Source: Phallusia mammillata (lineage: Eukaryota; Chordata; Ascidiacea; Phlebobranchia; Ascidiidae). From it: a DNA stretch of 64,000 bases. Both the position numbers and the translations under genes were made by a program. The stretch covers positions 62,001-126,000 of the forward strand of contig QLIY01000045.1 in NCBI GenBank assembly GCA_003260075.1. Direction: 5' to 3'. Below, in pieces: positions 14,901-27,143 of the stretch. Position 1 is the stretch's first letter. Each line of letters begins with the position of its first letter. The notes below the pieces were generated by a model. The model did no database searches and was not told the origin of the DNA. It saw only the letters and a list, made by a program, of their open reading frames with translations.

Positions 14901-17900
14901 GCAAATAAACTCATGTGGAAACAAATTTTTGGAAGCTGGGGAACAGTGTGACTGTGGGACGGTGTCTGAATGCGAAAGGTCAGTTTGAGATTTAAGCCAA
15001 TGAAACAAATCTACTGCCAAATATAGCATAGGAAACAACAAATATAAAACCTTAATCATGCAGCAAAAACAGCTCGGAAAAAAGGCACCAAGTAACCGAC
15101 TAACCAAATTGTGTTGTGAAGAAAGACTGGAGGTCTTTAGACTACAAACAACCAATTTATTTAAGAACCCCCCCCCCAAAAAAAAAAAAACTTTGACGAA
15201 TTGTAATAGTCCATCAGTTTGTGATTTGAATAAATATTTCAGAAATTAGGCGCGTTTTTGTTTCGCAGTTCGTGTTGCAATCCCCGAACCTGCCAGCTGT
15301 ATGATTTTGCACAATGCGACGGAAGCCAGTCGTGCTGTAATGCAGCGACCTGCCGTTTTGCTACAGCTGGAACAATGTGTCGGAAACCGTGCGATCCCGA
15401 ATGTGATTTACCGGAGTACTGCAATGGAAACAATGCAACAGTATAAGCCTATTTTATAACACGCTGTTTTAATGACATTTTTTGGAAAGAACTTAGTTAT
15501 GTGACCTGCAGAGAACACGCTTTAACAAGTATTAAACCCAAACCATAAGCTACGAATGCAACTTATCCGTTTACAAACTGAACTTATACAAAATATAAAT
15601 TGTTTGGCAGTGCCCGACAGACAAACGGGTCGAAGATGGAGCAGTCTGTAATGCTGGTCAAGACCGGTGCAAAGGTGGTTATTGCTTTACTCTAAACCGG
15701 CAGTGTGAACAGCGATTTGGAGCAGGTAAGATTCAGTTGATTTTTCTGCGCGGTTGACTGAAAACAACACCAAATACATCAATCAACAAATCGCTAAAAA
15801 CAAATATCGAGGTTTACTGTAAAATCTTCCTACATAAAGGTGCAACACAAGCTCCGGTAAACTGCTACGCATTAAACCTCCGGGGAGACGCATTTGGAAA
15901 CTGTGGAGTCAACGAAACCGGTTCCTACATCCCTTGCAGTGTCGCGTAAGTCATCCTTTTGCCTTGTTTACGTGCAATATAAAAGATGTTACACTGTGTT
16001 TTTCAAGTGACGCATACTGCGGTAAGCTTTCCTGCCAAGGTGCTGCGACAATATATCGACCCAGCAGCTTTCAAACTCAACATATGTTTGCGAACTTTTC
16101 GGACGGGACTCTTTGCGTTGTTCACATAGAACCAGCCATTCCAGGAGTTTTTGACTTTAGCTACATACAAGACGGAAGTGGCTGCTTTGGTAACTCTGGG
16201 GTAAATGAATAATCTTGAGTTTGACTTACGTTTTGTAAGCTATTAACCTTAACGTCGCAATCTTATTTTTTCCGACACCTTGTAGATCTGTGACAAGGGC
16301 AAATGTGACTTTTCGCATGTCTCTCTCTGCGACTCCTCATGCAACGGGGTAAGAAATTTCCCTTACTTCAATAAACTTATCATACGTGATGAAATGGATA
16401 CACTTGCATATACCACAGACGTGCAACGACGCTGGTAATTGCTTCTGTTCCGATGGATTTGCACCACCGAGCTGCACTGCGCCCGGAAACGGAGGAAGCA
16501 TCGACAGTGGCCCTCCGCCCGTTGCAAATCCAAGTAGGACGTGTTGTTGTTGTACCATGCTTTCAGTTTAAACACTAAACAAGTCTAAATAACGACGGTA
16601 TTTCAAAATTGATAGACTGCGATTCATACAATACCAGTGTTAAATGGAATGATAACAGTGCAGCTGAAAGTGAAATAGCAGTGGATGTCGTTTGTGGAAC
16701 GAAAATTATGATTAGGTATGTTTTGTGGTTTAAACAGTAAATTAGGTCTGTATAAGCCGCTTTCATTTATATTTTTGCTGCAGTTTTAACCTGTGTCCTT
16801 TCATTGCCCGTGGATATAACGTCGATGATTTGGTAGTGATCGCAGCAAATGAAGATTTCGATCCATTACAGCAAGTAAGTAGTCGTTGCCCAAACAATGT
16901 TACTCATAAACAGCGATCCTGTAGTTGTAGGCAAAACCGAAACGTGTAAACATATCACATTAATCGACTTAATTTTAAACAAAGATAACCCGGTAGTGCT
17001 GCCACTGTTTTGTTGATCTCACCGACAATAACCACCAACATTATATAACAGAACGTAACTGTCGGAGATGAGTGTGTTGCCAAGCCCGGAGTTCTCGCAG
17101 TAGGAGAAAACTGGAGAGCTAGCATTGCGTTCAGCGTCGATGCCTGTGGTGGAGAAATGAAAGTGAGTTTAATTAAAACAATAAATGTTTGATGGTAATC
17201 TATCGCAGGCTTTTCGAACAAAAACGAACCGATAGAAACAACCTTTCCATAAGTGCTAACAGTTCGCGTAACCTAAAACAATTCCATTCTATCCTAGTCT
17301 GGAGAAACGTTTATCACCATCTCCAATCGATTTCGGGCAATCCGCACTGGTCGCACGGATGCTACGGAAACGATTGTCAGAGTTCGTCCAGAGGTTATCT
17401 ACGACTTCTCCTGCAAATATGAGAGATCTCTCTACATGCAAATCTCGGCCCATCCAAACAAAAAGTAAGACAAGCGTTCCAAAAATCTAAAAAACAAATC
17501 CTACGCAGATGCTAGGAAACTTTTTTTTGAAGAAATTTATTAGGCTACGAAGAGGCGCACAAGTATTACGAGGTCAAACTGTCGTTTTTTGCGGACGCCT
17601 CTTACGAACAAAAACTTCGGGTCGACCGGGATATTGTGGTTGTCGGAAACCGAGTGTTCGTACTGCTTGAAATACAAGAAGATAGCCCAAACCTTGTGCT
17701 GCAGGTTAAACAGAAATCCTGTGCGATGTTGCCACTCAAAAATGACAAACTGTAATAATGTCCAAATTTTCAGACTACGAAATGCTGGATATCACATGTA
17801 GCAGACGTTGAAGCAGAACCTCTTTACCACGTCATTGAGGACAGGTAAATTACCCCATTCCAAGTGTAACGTTTTTTTTTCGTGGTCTTTAGCCTACTTC

Positions 17901-18395
17901 AGCAACCACAGCTTTGGTGAAAGAATTTATCAAAGAACATACTTATACGTGTAGGGAGCATTTAAGAAGTTCCATGTGTTTTTGAATATGCGCAGATGTC
18001 CAGATGTAGATCAGCTTGGGGAAGTTGGGGCCAATGCCATGAGTCAAAATTGCGTTAATCACCAGTCCAGATTTTCCTTTTTGGCATTTTCCCACCCAGT
18101 GGGAGCAAACGCCAAGGAGCTCCATCTACACTGCAAAGTGCAGACCTGCCAGAATAACTTATTCGACTGCAGCTGTCCAGTAAGTTATCACAACTTTTAT
18201 TTTGTCAACTCTTCTGTTTTCCAGCAATAGTTAATTTATTGTAGCTGTCATAGCATGAGCCGTTGCCAATACAAAACATTAAAATGTCGATATTTTTTTC
18301 AGGTGTGCGACAATGTCAGACGTAAAAGAAGTCACGAAAGCAGTTTTGGAATCGAGAGAGTACTGTCGATTGGACCGTTACTGCTAAAGCGTTGA
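11998..18395 (+). CDS. Secreted ADAM metalloprotease fused to a ZP domain (paralogue 1)
   Basis: 24 exons: 11998-12061, 12320-12417, 12484-12639, 12783-12883, 12950-13113, 13296-13396, 13462-13629, 13894-14085, 14526-14659, 14793-14978, 15269-15440, 15611-15725, 15840-15945, 16008-16200, 16286-16348, 16419-16533, 16616-16715, 16784-16874, 17052-17162, 17298-17464, 17544-17704, 17774-17844, 17996-18179, 18303-18395; about 1035 residues. Order: signal peptide (MNQESLSLLLVSILCG), reprolysin prodomain ending in a furin site (RVKR), M12B protease with HEVGHSIGLPH and Met-turn CIMNA, disintegrin domain with loop PECDLPEYC, Cys-rich region, EGF-like segment, then a ZP domain (VVCGTKIMI, DACGGEM, KCWISH, YHVIEDRCP, ELHLHCKV, CSCPVC). 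The end is RRKRS plus a hydrophobic tail (SIGPLLLKR), with no transmembrane segment. The intact zinc site predicts an active enzyme. The ZP domain predicts polymerisation, as in egg coats and apical matrices. Joining exons 20 and 21 gives a 1-nt phase conflict (possible sequence error or frameshift); all other junctions keep frame. Confidence 0.9.
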
Positions 18396-18448
18396 CCTAA
18401 AACTTAATTGAGTCATGTATTACATGTGGTGTGTTCTAGTGCTAGTTA

Positions 18449-18454
18449 AATAAA
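18449..18454 (+). promoter_or_regulatory. Polyadenylation signal of ADAM-ZP paralogue 1
   Basis: AATAAA lies 54 bp after the TGA of the first ADAM-ZP gene and before the start of the next gene at 18722. It is the first canonical signal downstream of the stop. Confidence 0.65.
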
Positions 18455-18721
18455 ACACATACCAGGTCAAATCAAGCTTTTAGATAATTACAGAGCTAAA
18501 GTAAAATATTTGTAGTTGGTTTAATTTGTCCAAGAACGCACAATGTTCAACTTATTCGGAGACGGCACATTTCAATCAATGTGACAGAAAGACTGCAGTG
18601 GGAAAACAATATTTCACAGCTCACATAAAAAAATTATCTCACGGATAGCCCGGATGTAGAGACAACGTCAACTGTTATTTTGAAATGTAGTATTTAGTCA
18701 GTTATTTGTCTTGTTATCAAC

Positions 18722-21700
18722 ATGGTGTGTTCCACGACATGGTTTCAAATAATATTTATATTATTTCTCAATGGTAGGTATTTGTTTTGTTTGCAACTTA
18801 ATTTGTTTCAGATAATAATACACTACAGTTGGTGTTATTTTTTGTACCGTTACATTTTTTTAGGTCAAAATTATTGCACTGAACCACAAAAAAACAATTG
18901 ATTAGTATTACAATACGGCAAGTATTATTACCCATTTTTGTGGGGTATGTCAGGAGTAAGTTTAGTTGATTCACGTTTTGTTTACGTATTGTAAAAGTTG
19001 AGTGCCATAAATGAGATTAACAATACACGGTTCCGTTAAAGACATCCATCAGAAAGGGGATTTTAGGTTCGGCATGATTCGGCCGAAATTATGTGACCAT
19101 GTAGTTGAATATTTCGCTTCGGGCCGAATCTTTTGGGGTGGGATCGGTACATCAGTAATTATAACACTTGAGCAATTCGTTGTAAAAGAAATACTAGTAT
19201 ATCTTATCGCTTGCAATTTATTCTAAAATTATTGAGCAGCTGTTCTTTGCATTTTGCACAAACTTTGCATACTGCAAAGCGCTCGTGCGATGAAAATTTA
19301 CCACACCTATCCAGTGTTTTTTTAAGGTGTTTTGGGGGACCGAAACGGTCCCCTAAATTTCTCCAGCGGTTTCCCAAAATTTGGACTTGCAACTACANCC
19401 CAAAATTGCCAGTAGCCTAATAAATAATTCGTTTAAGCAAATATGGCTATTTTTTGGTATTTAAATGAAATACTTGCGGTCTCCTAAAACTACTTAGCGG
19501 TCACCCAAACCAAACCTTAAAAAAAACCTGCACCTATCTATCAACAGGGCTGAACAAGGCGGCGACAAACTTAAAACCCAATAAACTTCAAGATTACGAA
19601 GTTGTTTATCCGAAACAACGAATTAATGGAGTTTGGAGTAATGATCTATCGACAAAAACCAAAAATACGGTTTGATATCTTTAAAACAAAACAATTTCCG
19701 AGGTACAACAAATGCAACATTTTTTTCCAGAACTATGATGGTTTTCACAAAAAACATGTGATCTTACAGCTGGAAACAATGGGTCGCGTTTTCGAGTTAA
19801 AACTAACCCTTAACTTGGATATCCTTGATGAACTATTGGTAACAGTGCACGAGTCCTCCGGAAAAGCTTCGTTTCCGGACAGAAAAGTTCGTTTTAAGAA
19901 TTTTTGTAACTTTACCATGTGTTTTTAATGCTCATTACGTTACAGAATATGAATTTTTGTTTTTATGGCGGCAAAGTGTTTGAATATGAAAAGGAAGTAG
20001 GGATGGTTGCAATGAAAACGTGCGAAGGACTGGAGTAAGTCACTTGTAACTCTCAAATCACCACAAACTTTATTTCAGTCGTAATTATACAGAGGTTACC
20101 TCATGATTAACGACCTTAATGAAACAATAGTCATAAAACCAGATGTTGAAAACGCTAACCGACACATTACTCAACTCGGAGAAAAGCTACCTGAAGGAGA
20201 ACTCAAACAATGTTTCCAACTTGACATGTCAAAAACACTGGACATCGAAATGAGTATTTTTTAATTTTCTTAAAATGTATGTTAATTTCCAAAAAAATCT
20301 TAAAGTTTCGTTTATAACTTGAGCTCCTAAACCAACAAATCGGCAAGGCAACAAAAAGTGAAGTTTAAGCGCAAAATGGTTGTTGCATCTTACATATCCT
20401 ACCTCTTTAGCGAATAAACCTGACGTTGTCGCGTGCATTCATTTAAACATTGTTGCGCTTAGATCGTCCCAATCTCAGAAAAAGGCGAAGCGTTTTAACA
20501 GAGATTAAATACATCGAAGTCATGTTTGTCATCACATTTGATCTGGTAAGACGTTTAAAAGTAGTTTAATCGGATTCAAGCAATGGAAACTACTACCTAA
20601 ATAAATAAGTTTTATGCGTTTGCAGTATTCTAACTTTGCTGAAAACCAATTGAAAGAAATGATGTTTGAATATGCTAATGCCATGGATTGCCTATTTCAA
20701 CCGATAAACATTAGGATTGTCCTAAGCAGCGTAGTGTTTTTCGACAAACAGTATTTGTTCAATGTATCATCACCTTTACAGGTAAGATTTTTTCCGTTAA
20801 TCGCTAGACAACAAATGCAAATTACTTAGTTGTAGCATATGCAGTTAACATTATGCATGTAAGCATGTTAATGCGGTGTACAACGAGGAGAGAGATATTA
20901 AGTGCGGTGTTCGACAACAAACTTTCCACAGCCCTTAAGTAGAAATAAAACCGTCCCCTTAACAAAACACCACAACTTCGCACTTTCAATATAATTTCAA
21001 TGTCACCAGACTTTATTGGATTTTGCTGAATATCGTCTGCTTCAACTTGCAAAATCATCGGAAAACTCTTCCTGGCACAAATCCGACGTATCGATTTTGC
21101 TCTCATACGGGTCATACATAGACAGAGACAGCACATCGTCCACGCTGGGGATTGCTTTTCCCACACAAATGTGTCAAACGTCTTCAGTAGCCTACAGCAG
21201 TGTAAGTTGCATCGTCATGAAGCTGACGGTCACGGTCACTTTAATTTTCCAAACAACCAAGCCTGGTGTGTATTAGGTCCGAAAAAACAACCGATTACCG
21301 TTCGTAACTACACTAGTTCTGGTTCACGAAGTTGGCCACGTGCTTGGAATACAACACGACAAAGAAAACTGCGTTTGTGAACAACCGTACTGCATGATGA
21401 GCGCCTATTTAAAATCGTAAGTATATTTATGCTATCGATAAAAATAAATTTACAATCATTTTCGAAATGTGCGTTTTCGAAAAAATCTCAACATTCGAGT
21501 TTCATAGTTGTTTAAAACAGATTAAGTCAGACACACTGGTCCAACTGCAGTAAGCAGGAGTTAAACCTCGAACTGGAGATAAGCACCGGTGCATGTTTAC
21601 TCAATAAACCTACTTCGATGCTGCCGACCGTTGAATGCGGAAACAAGTTTGTGGAAGCAGGTGAAGAGTGCGACTGTGGCACTGCAGAAGAGTGCAAAAG

Positions 21701-24700
21701 GTAGAGTAAGATTTACTGCTGGGTATCATCGTGAAAAGTGGATGTGTTATTAGACCTACTTAAAATCTATACCACATACGTCAACTTTATACTGTTAAGT
21801 TAGAAAACAACCTTCTTTTGATAATTGATAAAAAAGATCAAAGATGAAAGAATATGTGTTTTGCCTCAGCCGTTCCAACAACACACATACAAAGTTCGCT
21901 TGGGTCATGAGCTAAAAATATGACCCATGGCTGTAAATACTTGTCGCATATTTTTATGATTACCAGCGGCGCGTAAAGACTGGTGACTGAAATTGAACGT
22001 TCACATAGGATAAAAAAACGCCCTTTCTGATAAAACATCTGATTGAAGGCCTTCTTACCATTGCAACAAGATACAAATCACAAATTCCCACCACAAGAGC
22101 TACAACAATGAAGTAAAATGTATCACGACATGTAACTTAACATCAGGATCTATTGCACAAAACTATGAACCAAATCAAAAAAAAAAAATAATTTGCTGAG
22201 TGTGACGAGGAAGCTTGCTGCGATCAAAAGACGTGTAGGAGGGCGCCACCTGGTGTTCTGTGCAGGGAGCTTTGTGATCGTGATTGCGATTTGCCGGAGT
22301 ATTGCGACGGCGAAAATGTTATGGTGCGTTTGCTGCAAAAATTACATGATACTTTGCTGCTTCCTGTCACTAGCTTCTACAAATATTTTTTTGTACCAAA
22401 CACATTTGTTAAACTACACAGTAAGCATCAATTGCTGTTGCGGCGTAACAAACCTTTATAACTGCGTTTTCTGGATGCATTGTAGTGTCCAGCGAATAGG
22501 ATTGCGATGGACGGAACATGGTGTAATTCGGGAATGGACCTCTGCAAAGATGGGTATTGTATGACAAGGGATAAGCAGTGTGGGATAATTTTTCAAAAAG
22601 GTGAAAAAAATATTTTGTTCGTACAATAAAATTTGACAAACCTAATTTTTTGTATTTTCTTTCTTGAAAAACACTTTTTGCTTTGAATGTAACCGCAGGT
22701 GCTGTAAAGGGGCACGAGTTGTGCTATCTCTTGAATGTAGTTGGATTTCAAGGAGGCAACTGCGGAGCAACAACCAACGGATCATTCATACCCTGTTCTT
22801 TGGAGTAAGTCCGGTATATTGTACTAACAGTTTCTTTGCAACAAAGCCATATGCTTATACACTACGAAAGATAGATTCCCCTAGTAATCCGTTTCATAGG
22901 CGCCGAGTAGGCGGTGGCGGGCTTGCGCCGTCCCCCTGGGTTTGTCAAGCACGGTGGCGGCCAGCGTGTAAATTTGGGTTAGTTTATAGCCGTATCGTAC
23001 GAAATATCGTAAAATCTGAAGAATATTAACAACAATTGTGCCTTTTAACGAGCGTGCTGGCGATTCAGCCACAAAACTTGGCTAAAAACTGCAACTTGTT
23101 GTGGTTAGTGCCTTGTTTATGACGTTTAACACACAATTGTCTCAGTGAATGTTCGGCCATTGTTGTGTACAATGCAAATGTGTTGTAATAAATGGTTATC
23201 TAACGTGATTTAAAGCAGCAACAACTTGACGAAACACTTTTGAACGTTGCTAAACCAATAATAAACGCTACAGCAACATGTTGCAATTGCCAGCTAAATA
23301 TTATTTCAAACATATTGCTTTTTTCTTCTAATTTTGACGAACGTTGCATTCCATGGAAAGTTTGGGCTTTGACTTCTTGTGGTTGTACGCATTAGTGACG
23401 TCACACAAAGTGACGTCATATTTTACGTCCACCACCTTGCTTTTTTGCAAAACTCGGCGCCTATGGTCCGTTTTATATTTACTAGCTCCTACTTAATGGT
23501 TGATTTCATGTCGCACTTGGATTTACATATGTTACTCAGCACAAATGTTTCTCAATACGTGTGTGTTTAACCTAGTAACGCTTTTGTTATTCATTCTTTT
23601 AATTTGGAAGGACACGTAGGTGAAAAGCACGAAATACGTTTGTTAATTTCACAATTATGCCAAACCATCAAAGCATCGTGGAAACTGACATTATCTGACC
23701 GAAACACGTAAAGCAACGACTGAACATAAGTAACGGTTAAATACCTTAAAATGCACTAATGAAAGGAGCGTAAAAGAAACGTGCCTGTTCCCTTTAGGAA
23801 AGGGTGTCTATGATGACAATGAACCTAGCTGGCTTAAACCACGCGGTCGTTAATTGCCATATTTTTTTATCAGCAAGGTTGTATTATGTTTTCAACAACA
23901 GAAACCAGGATTGTGGAAAACTGTTTTGCGACAATGTTACTGGATTTCGTGTTATGCAATCAATGAACTCGTATGGTGAAATACTAAACTTTTCTGGACA
24001 TGCATGTACGTATGCACACACACCAGAAACCCCAGGAGCAGACGCGTATTACGTAAAGGATGGAACAGCATGCAGCACAAACGGCGTAAAATGTTTAACA
24101 ATATTAACTGTTGAAAGAAAACGTTTTGTTATGTTACGTAATATTAGTAAAACAAGAGGTACAGTTCGATAGATTGGCATAAATAATTTTTTGTCACATT
24201 TAAATTTAAAAGAGAATTCATTTGATGTTGGTGTTCTCAAACACCATGAGATATATTTTTTCGCCAGCAACACTACGACGGCGCATATCAGTTCACAAAG
24301 TTGTAAAAATTATGAACGTTTAGAAACGCTACAAACGTTTTGTTTAGGTTTGCAACCAAACTGTATGTGAAGAAACGCCTTTAAACGTTTGTCCCAATTG
24401 CAGCTTGGCAACAGGGGTAAGTCAAACGTATTAAATGAAGCTCACGATATAATCGATCGTTAACCTTTACGCAACTAAAAAGGGAGAAAATGCCTTTTTT
24501 GATTTCACAACATTATGTGAACCTGTAAACAAAGGCTCACAAATACTAAGCGTTATAATTTACGACTATACCTGATAGGTTTGCAATGATATTGGGCACT
24601 GTCACTGCCATCCCTTCTACAAAGGAGAAAATTGCAGTGTATTTGACCCATCAGCTGCCGGAGGTAGTCCCGAGAGTGGCCCAGCACCTTTGTCTTTTCC

Positions 24701-26808
24701 AGGTACATGCAAAAGCATTTTCGTTCATTACATCCCACAAAATGTGGTTTACGTATTTTTAGATTGCTCTGGCTACAATGTGACAGACAAATGGGATTCG
24801 TTTTCAGACATTGTATCTGAAATCAACCTAAACGTAATGTGTGGTATGGTGACGTACGTAAGGTAGGAAATGTAACATCGTATACAGGACAAAAAAATAT
24901 CAAATTACTTATTTGCTGTATGTTATCATGCACTTATTTGTGTTATTATCTTGAAAATGCAGTTTAGATCTTTGCCCATTTATTGCTCGAGGGTACAAGG
25001 TTGAGGATCTTGCTCTGTATGACAGGAATTTGACTTTTAATCCCTTGTTTAAAGTATGATGAGCTTTGCCTTTGGTTACAAACTTATTTTTGGCTTTTAT
25101 ACCTTAATTTATTGTTTTGAGCTGCAAAATGTTCAACCGGAATGTGTAATGCAGTCAGAACCATTTGTGGAAGTTGCCGCGCCAAGAGGGAAAATCGTAA
25201 TATCCAATACTTTGGCTCTTGAACGTTGTGGAAGTCAAGTAAAGGTAGTGTACTGCCAAAACAAAATGAATGTGGCGGGGGTTGCACGAAATTAGACCAA
25301 CAAGGATCTAACAAACAACGAAATGATTTAAAATATGACATAAGATCAAAACAATCAGTAAAAAATAATAGATATTTAATACGTCCGATGCATTTATACC
25401 ACAATATATAACAGACAAACGGAAGCTGGACGACTTTTACACATCAATTACGAACAATTAAACCTGCAGCAGTCGACACGAGCAACACAATTGCAAGATC
25501 GTCCCCAGCGTTTATCATAGACATTGCCTGCACTTACGACTCGGAACTGACTGACATAATTAAAAACCGACCTATTCTTCGGTAAATAATTCATCCATAC
25601 AGTAGCATACAATAGCGTTTTTATTAGGGCAAATTAGCACAATTATCGCTTCACTGTATAATCATATTACAACAAAATATGACCTCAACGTTGAGTAAAA
25701 CAACATTTTTTTAATTTTATTAAGAAAATTAAATAAGTTTTGTAGTTAACCTGGCAAATACTTTTTTGGTCTGACATTAGTTGTACATTTTTGGAGCAAA
25801 AGACCGTGAATAACTACTGGTTTTTATTTTTAATTTGTTCAGGTGTACGTTGGACGCTGATATATCACGCGTTGGAAGCCAAGTTTTGCAACTACAGGCT
25901 TACCCCACTAATTTGTATGATGAGCCTTATAGCGAACGACAACCAACACAAATCTCGGTGGGAGAAAGAGTTTTCGTCAAGGCTGAACTAAAATCATATT
26001 ACACAAAGCTAGTGTTGCAGGTGTGGGTGTAAAGCCAGAAAATTGCGCCAGAAACGCTCTTAAACTATTATTTTTAGTTGATCAACTGTTGGGTTACCTC
26101 AGGTCCTTCACCAAACGACCCGTGCGCATTTAACATCATACAAAATGGGTATCTATGCTCATATACTTATATTTTTGTGTGTTGTTGTTATCATCCGTTT
26201 TACTAGGTGTGCCGTATCTGATGCCCTAGGCGTTGCAGGTGGAAATATCGTTTACAACAACTGTTTCTCAATGCATGCCAATTTTTCCTTTGTTGCCTTT
26301 TTCTGGGCAAAGTTACCTGCACAAGAAATGTACCTGCACTGCCAGACCCGCGTATGTCACAGAGATACGGAGGATTGCTCATGTCCGGTCGGTAGCAATC
26401 TGTGCAAGTATAGTAGTGTATAATTTCTGTAAACACCAAAAACCAAACAAACTAAGAAGTTGTTAACGTGGTAAAACCTAATGGTTTGATATACATTTAA
26501 CGTTTTTAAACATTCTGGGCAATAAACAACAAGTTCGTATGTCGTAAAAAAAATTTCACGTTTCGTTATATTTGCTACCGTCCTCATCAGGACAGTGAAA
26601 CCAAGGGTTTAACTTGTTGTCTCGTAAAACAGTAAGAAAGGGTTGATGTAAAATTACAAGTTAAAGCTATTTCTTTTTTAAGTTCTTAAAAGATAATCTT
26701 AAAATTAAGTGTTATTTACAGAGTTGCAATGCAAAACGACGGCGCAGATCAGTTCAAAACAGAAATGAAATTACCAGCAGCCTGGGGCCCTTTACTGTGA
26801 AAAGATAA
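18722..26808 (+). CDS. Secreted ADAM metalloprotease fused to a ZP domain (paralogue 2; one exon damaged)
   Basis: Exons: 18722-18773, 19548-19669, 19731-19886, 19946-20034, 20093-20253, 20463-20545, 20626-20781, 21010-21201, 21277-21416, 21521-21700, 22201-22323 (5' part missing), 22486-22600, 22699-22804, 23902-24085, 24348-24416, 24579-24702, 24763-24862, 24963-25053, 25122-25244, 25415-25581, 25843-26020, 26078-26148, 26207-26387, 26722-26808. Same domain order as its upstream neighbour: signal peptide, prodomain ending RKRRS, protease with HEVGHVLGIQH and CMMSA, disintegrin (DCDLPEYC), Cys-rich, EGF-like and ZP domain (NVMCGM, NCWVTS, MYLHCQTRVC, CSCP), then RRRRS and the tail SLGPFTVKR. 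Intron positions and phases match paralogue 1, and many exon lengths are equal (192, 115, 106, 100, 91, 167, 71), so this is a tandem duplicate. The disintegrin exon loses homology at a 12-A run (22177-22188), leaving a phase break; this may be an assembly gap or a real lesion. Donors of exons 3 (gttcgt) and 23 (gtcggt) are weak. Confidence 0.85.
22895..23465. mobile_element. Inverted-repeat element in an intron of ADAM-ZP 2
   Basis: The left end cataggcgccgag (22895-22907) is the exact reverse complement of the right end ctcggcgcctatg (23453-23465). The 571-bp element lies in the intron between the exons ending at 22804 and starting at 23902. It has no coding capacity and carries repeated tgacgtca-like sites near its right end (23396-23418). 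It is probably a non-autonomous DNA transposon. A target-site duplication cannot be fixed because the flanks extend the palindrome. Confidence 0.5.
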
Positions 26809-26841
26809 TTTTGGCTTTTGAGTTTTTTGTTTATTCTGTGC

Positions 26842-26847
26842 AATAAA
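26842..26847 (+). promoter_or_regulatory. Polyadenylation signal of ADAM-ZP paralogue 2
   Basis: AATAAA lies 34 bp after the TAA of the second ADAM-ZP gene. An AATAAA on the opposite strand (tttatt at 26830-26835) lies just beside it and could serve the convergent YHYH gene, although it is about 310 bp beyond that gene's stop. Confidence 0.6.
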
Positions 26848-27143
26848 TATTTAAACAGTTTGGCGTATAAATTAACGTTTTGTGGGAGGTATATGGTAAA
26901 ACATGTGACAGATCTTTGTTTAATTTAACAAAAAACGAACATGTTTTCGTAAAACATGTAGTTTGCAATAACTTATTAATTAACTTTGATGTAAAAGAAA
27001 ACATCACTCTCAGTTTAATGCAGGTCGTTTATTTTTCATATGTTAGTGCCGATGAACAACAAATGATTAGTTTTAGACACACGTGCAAATGGCTTTGAAT
27101 CAATAAGCATGCAAAAGCTTGGTTTCGTGACGACAGCTAAACT

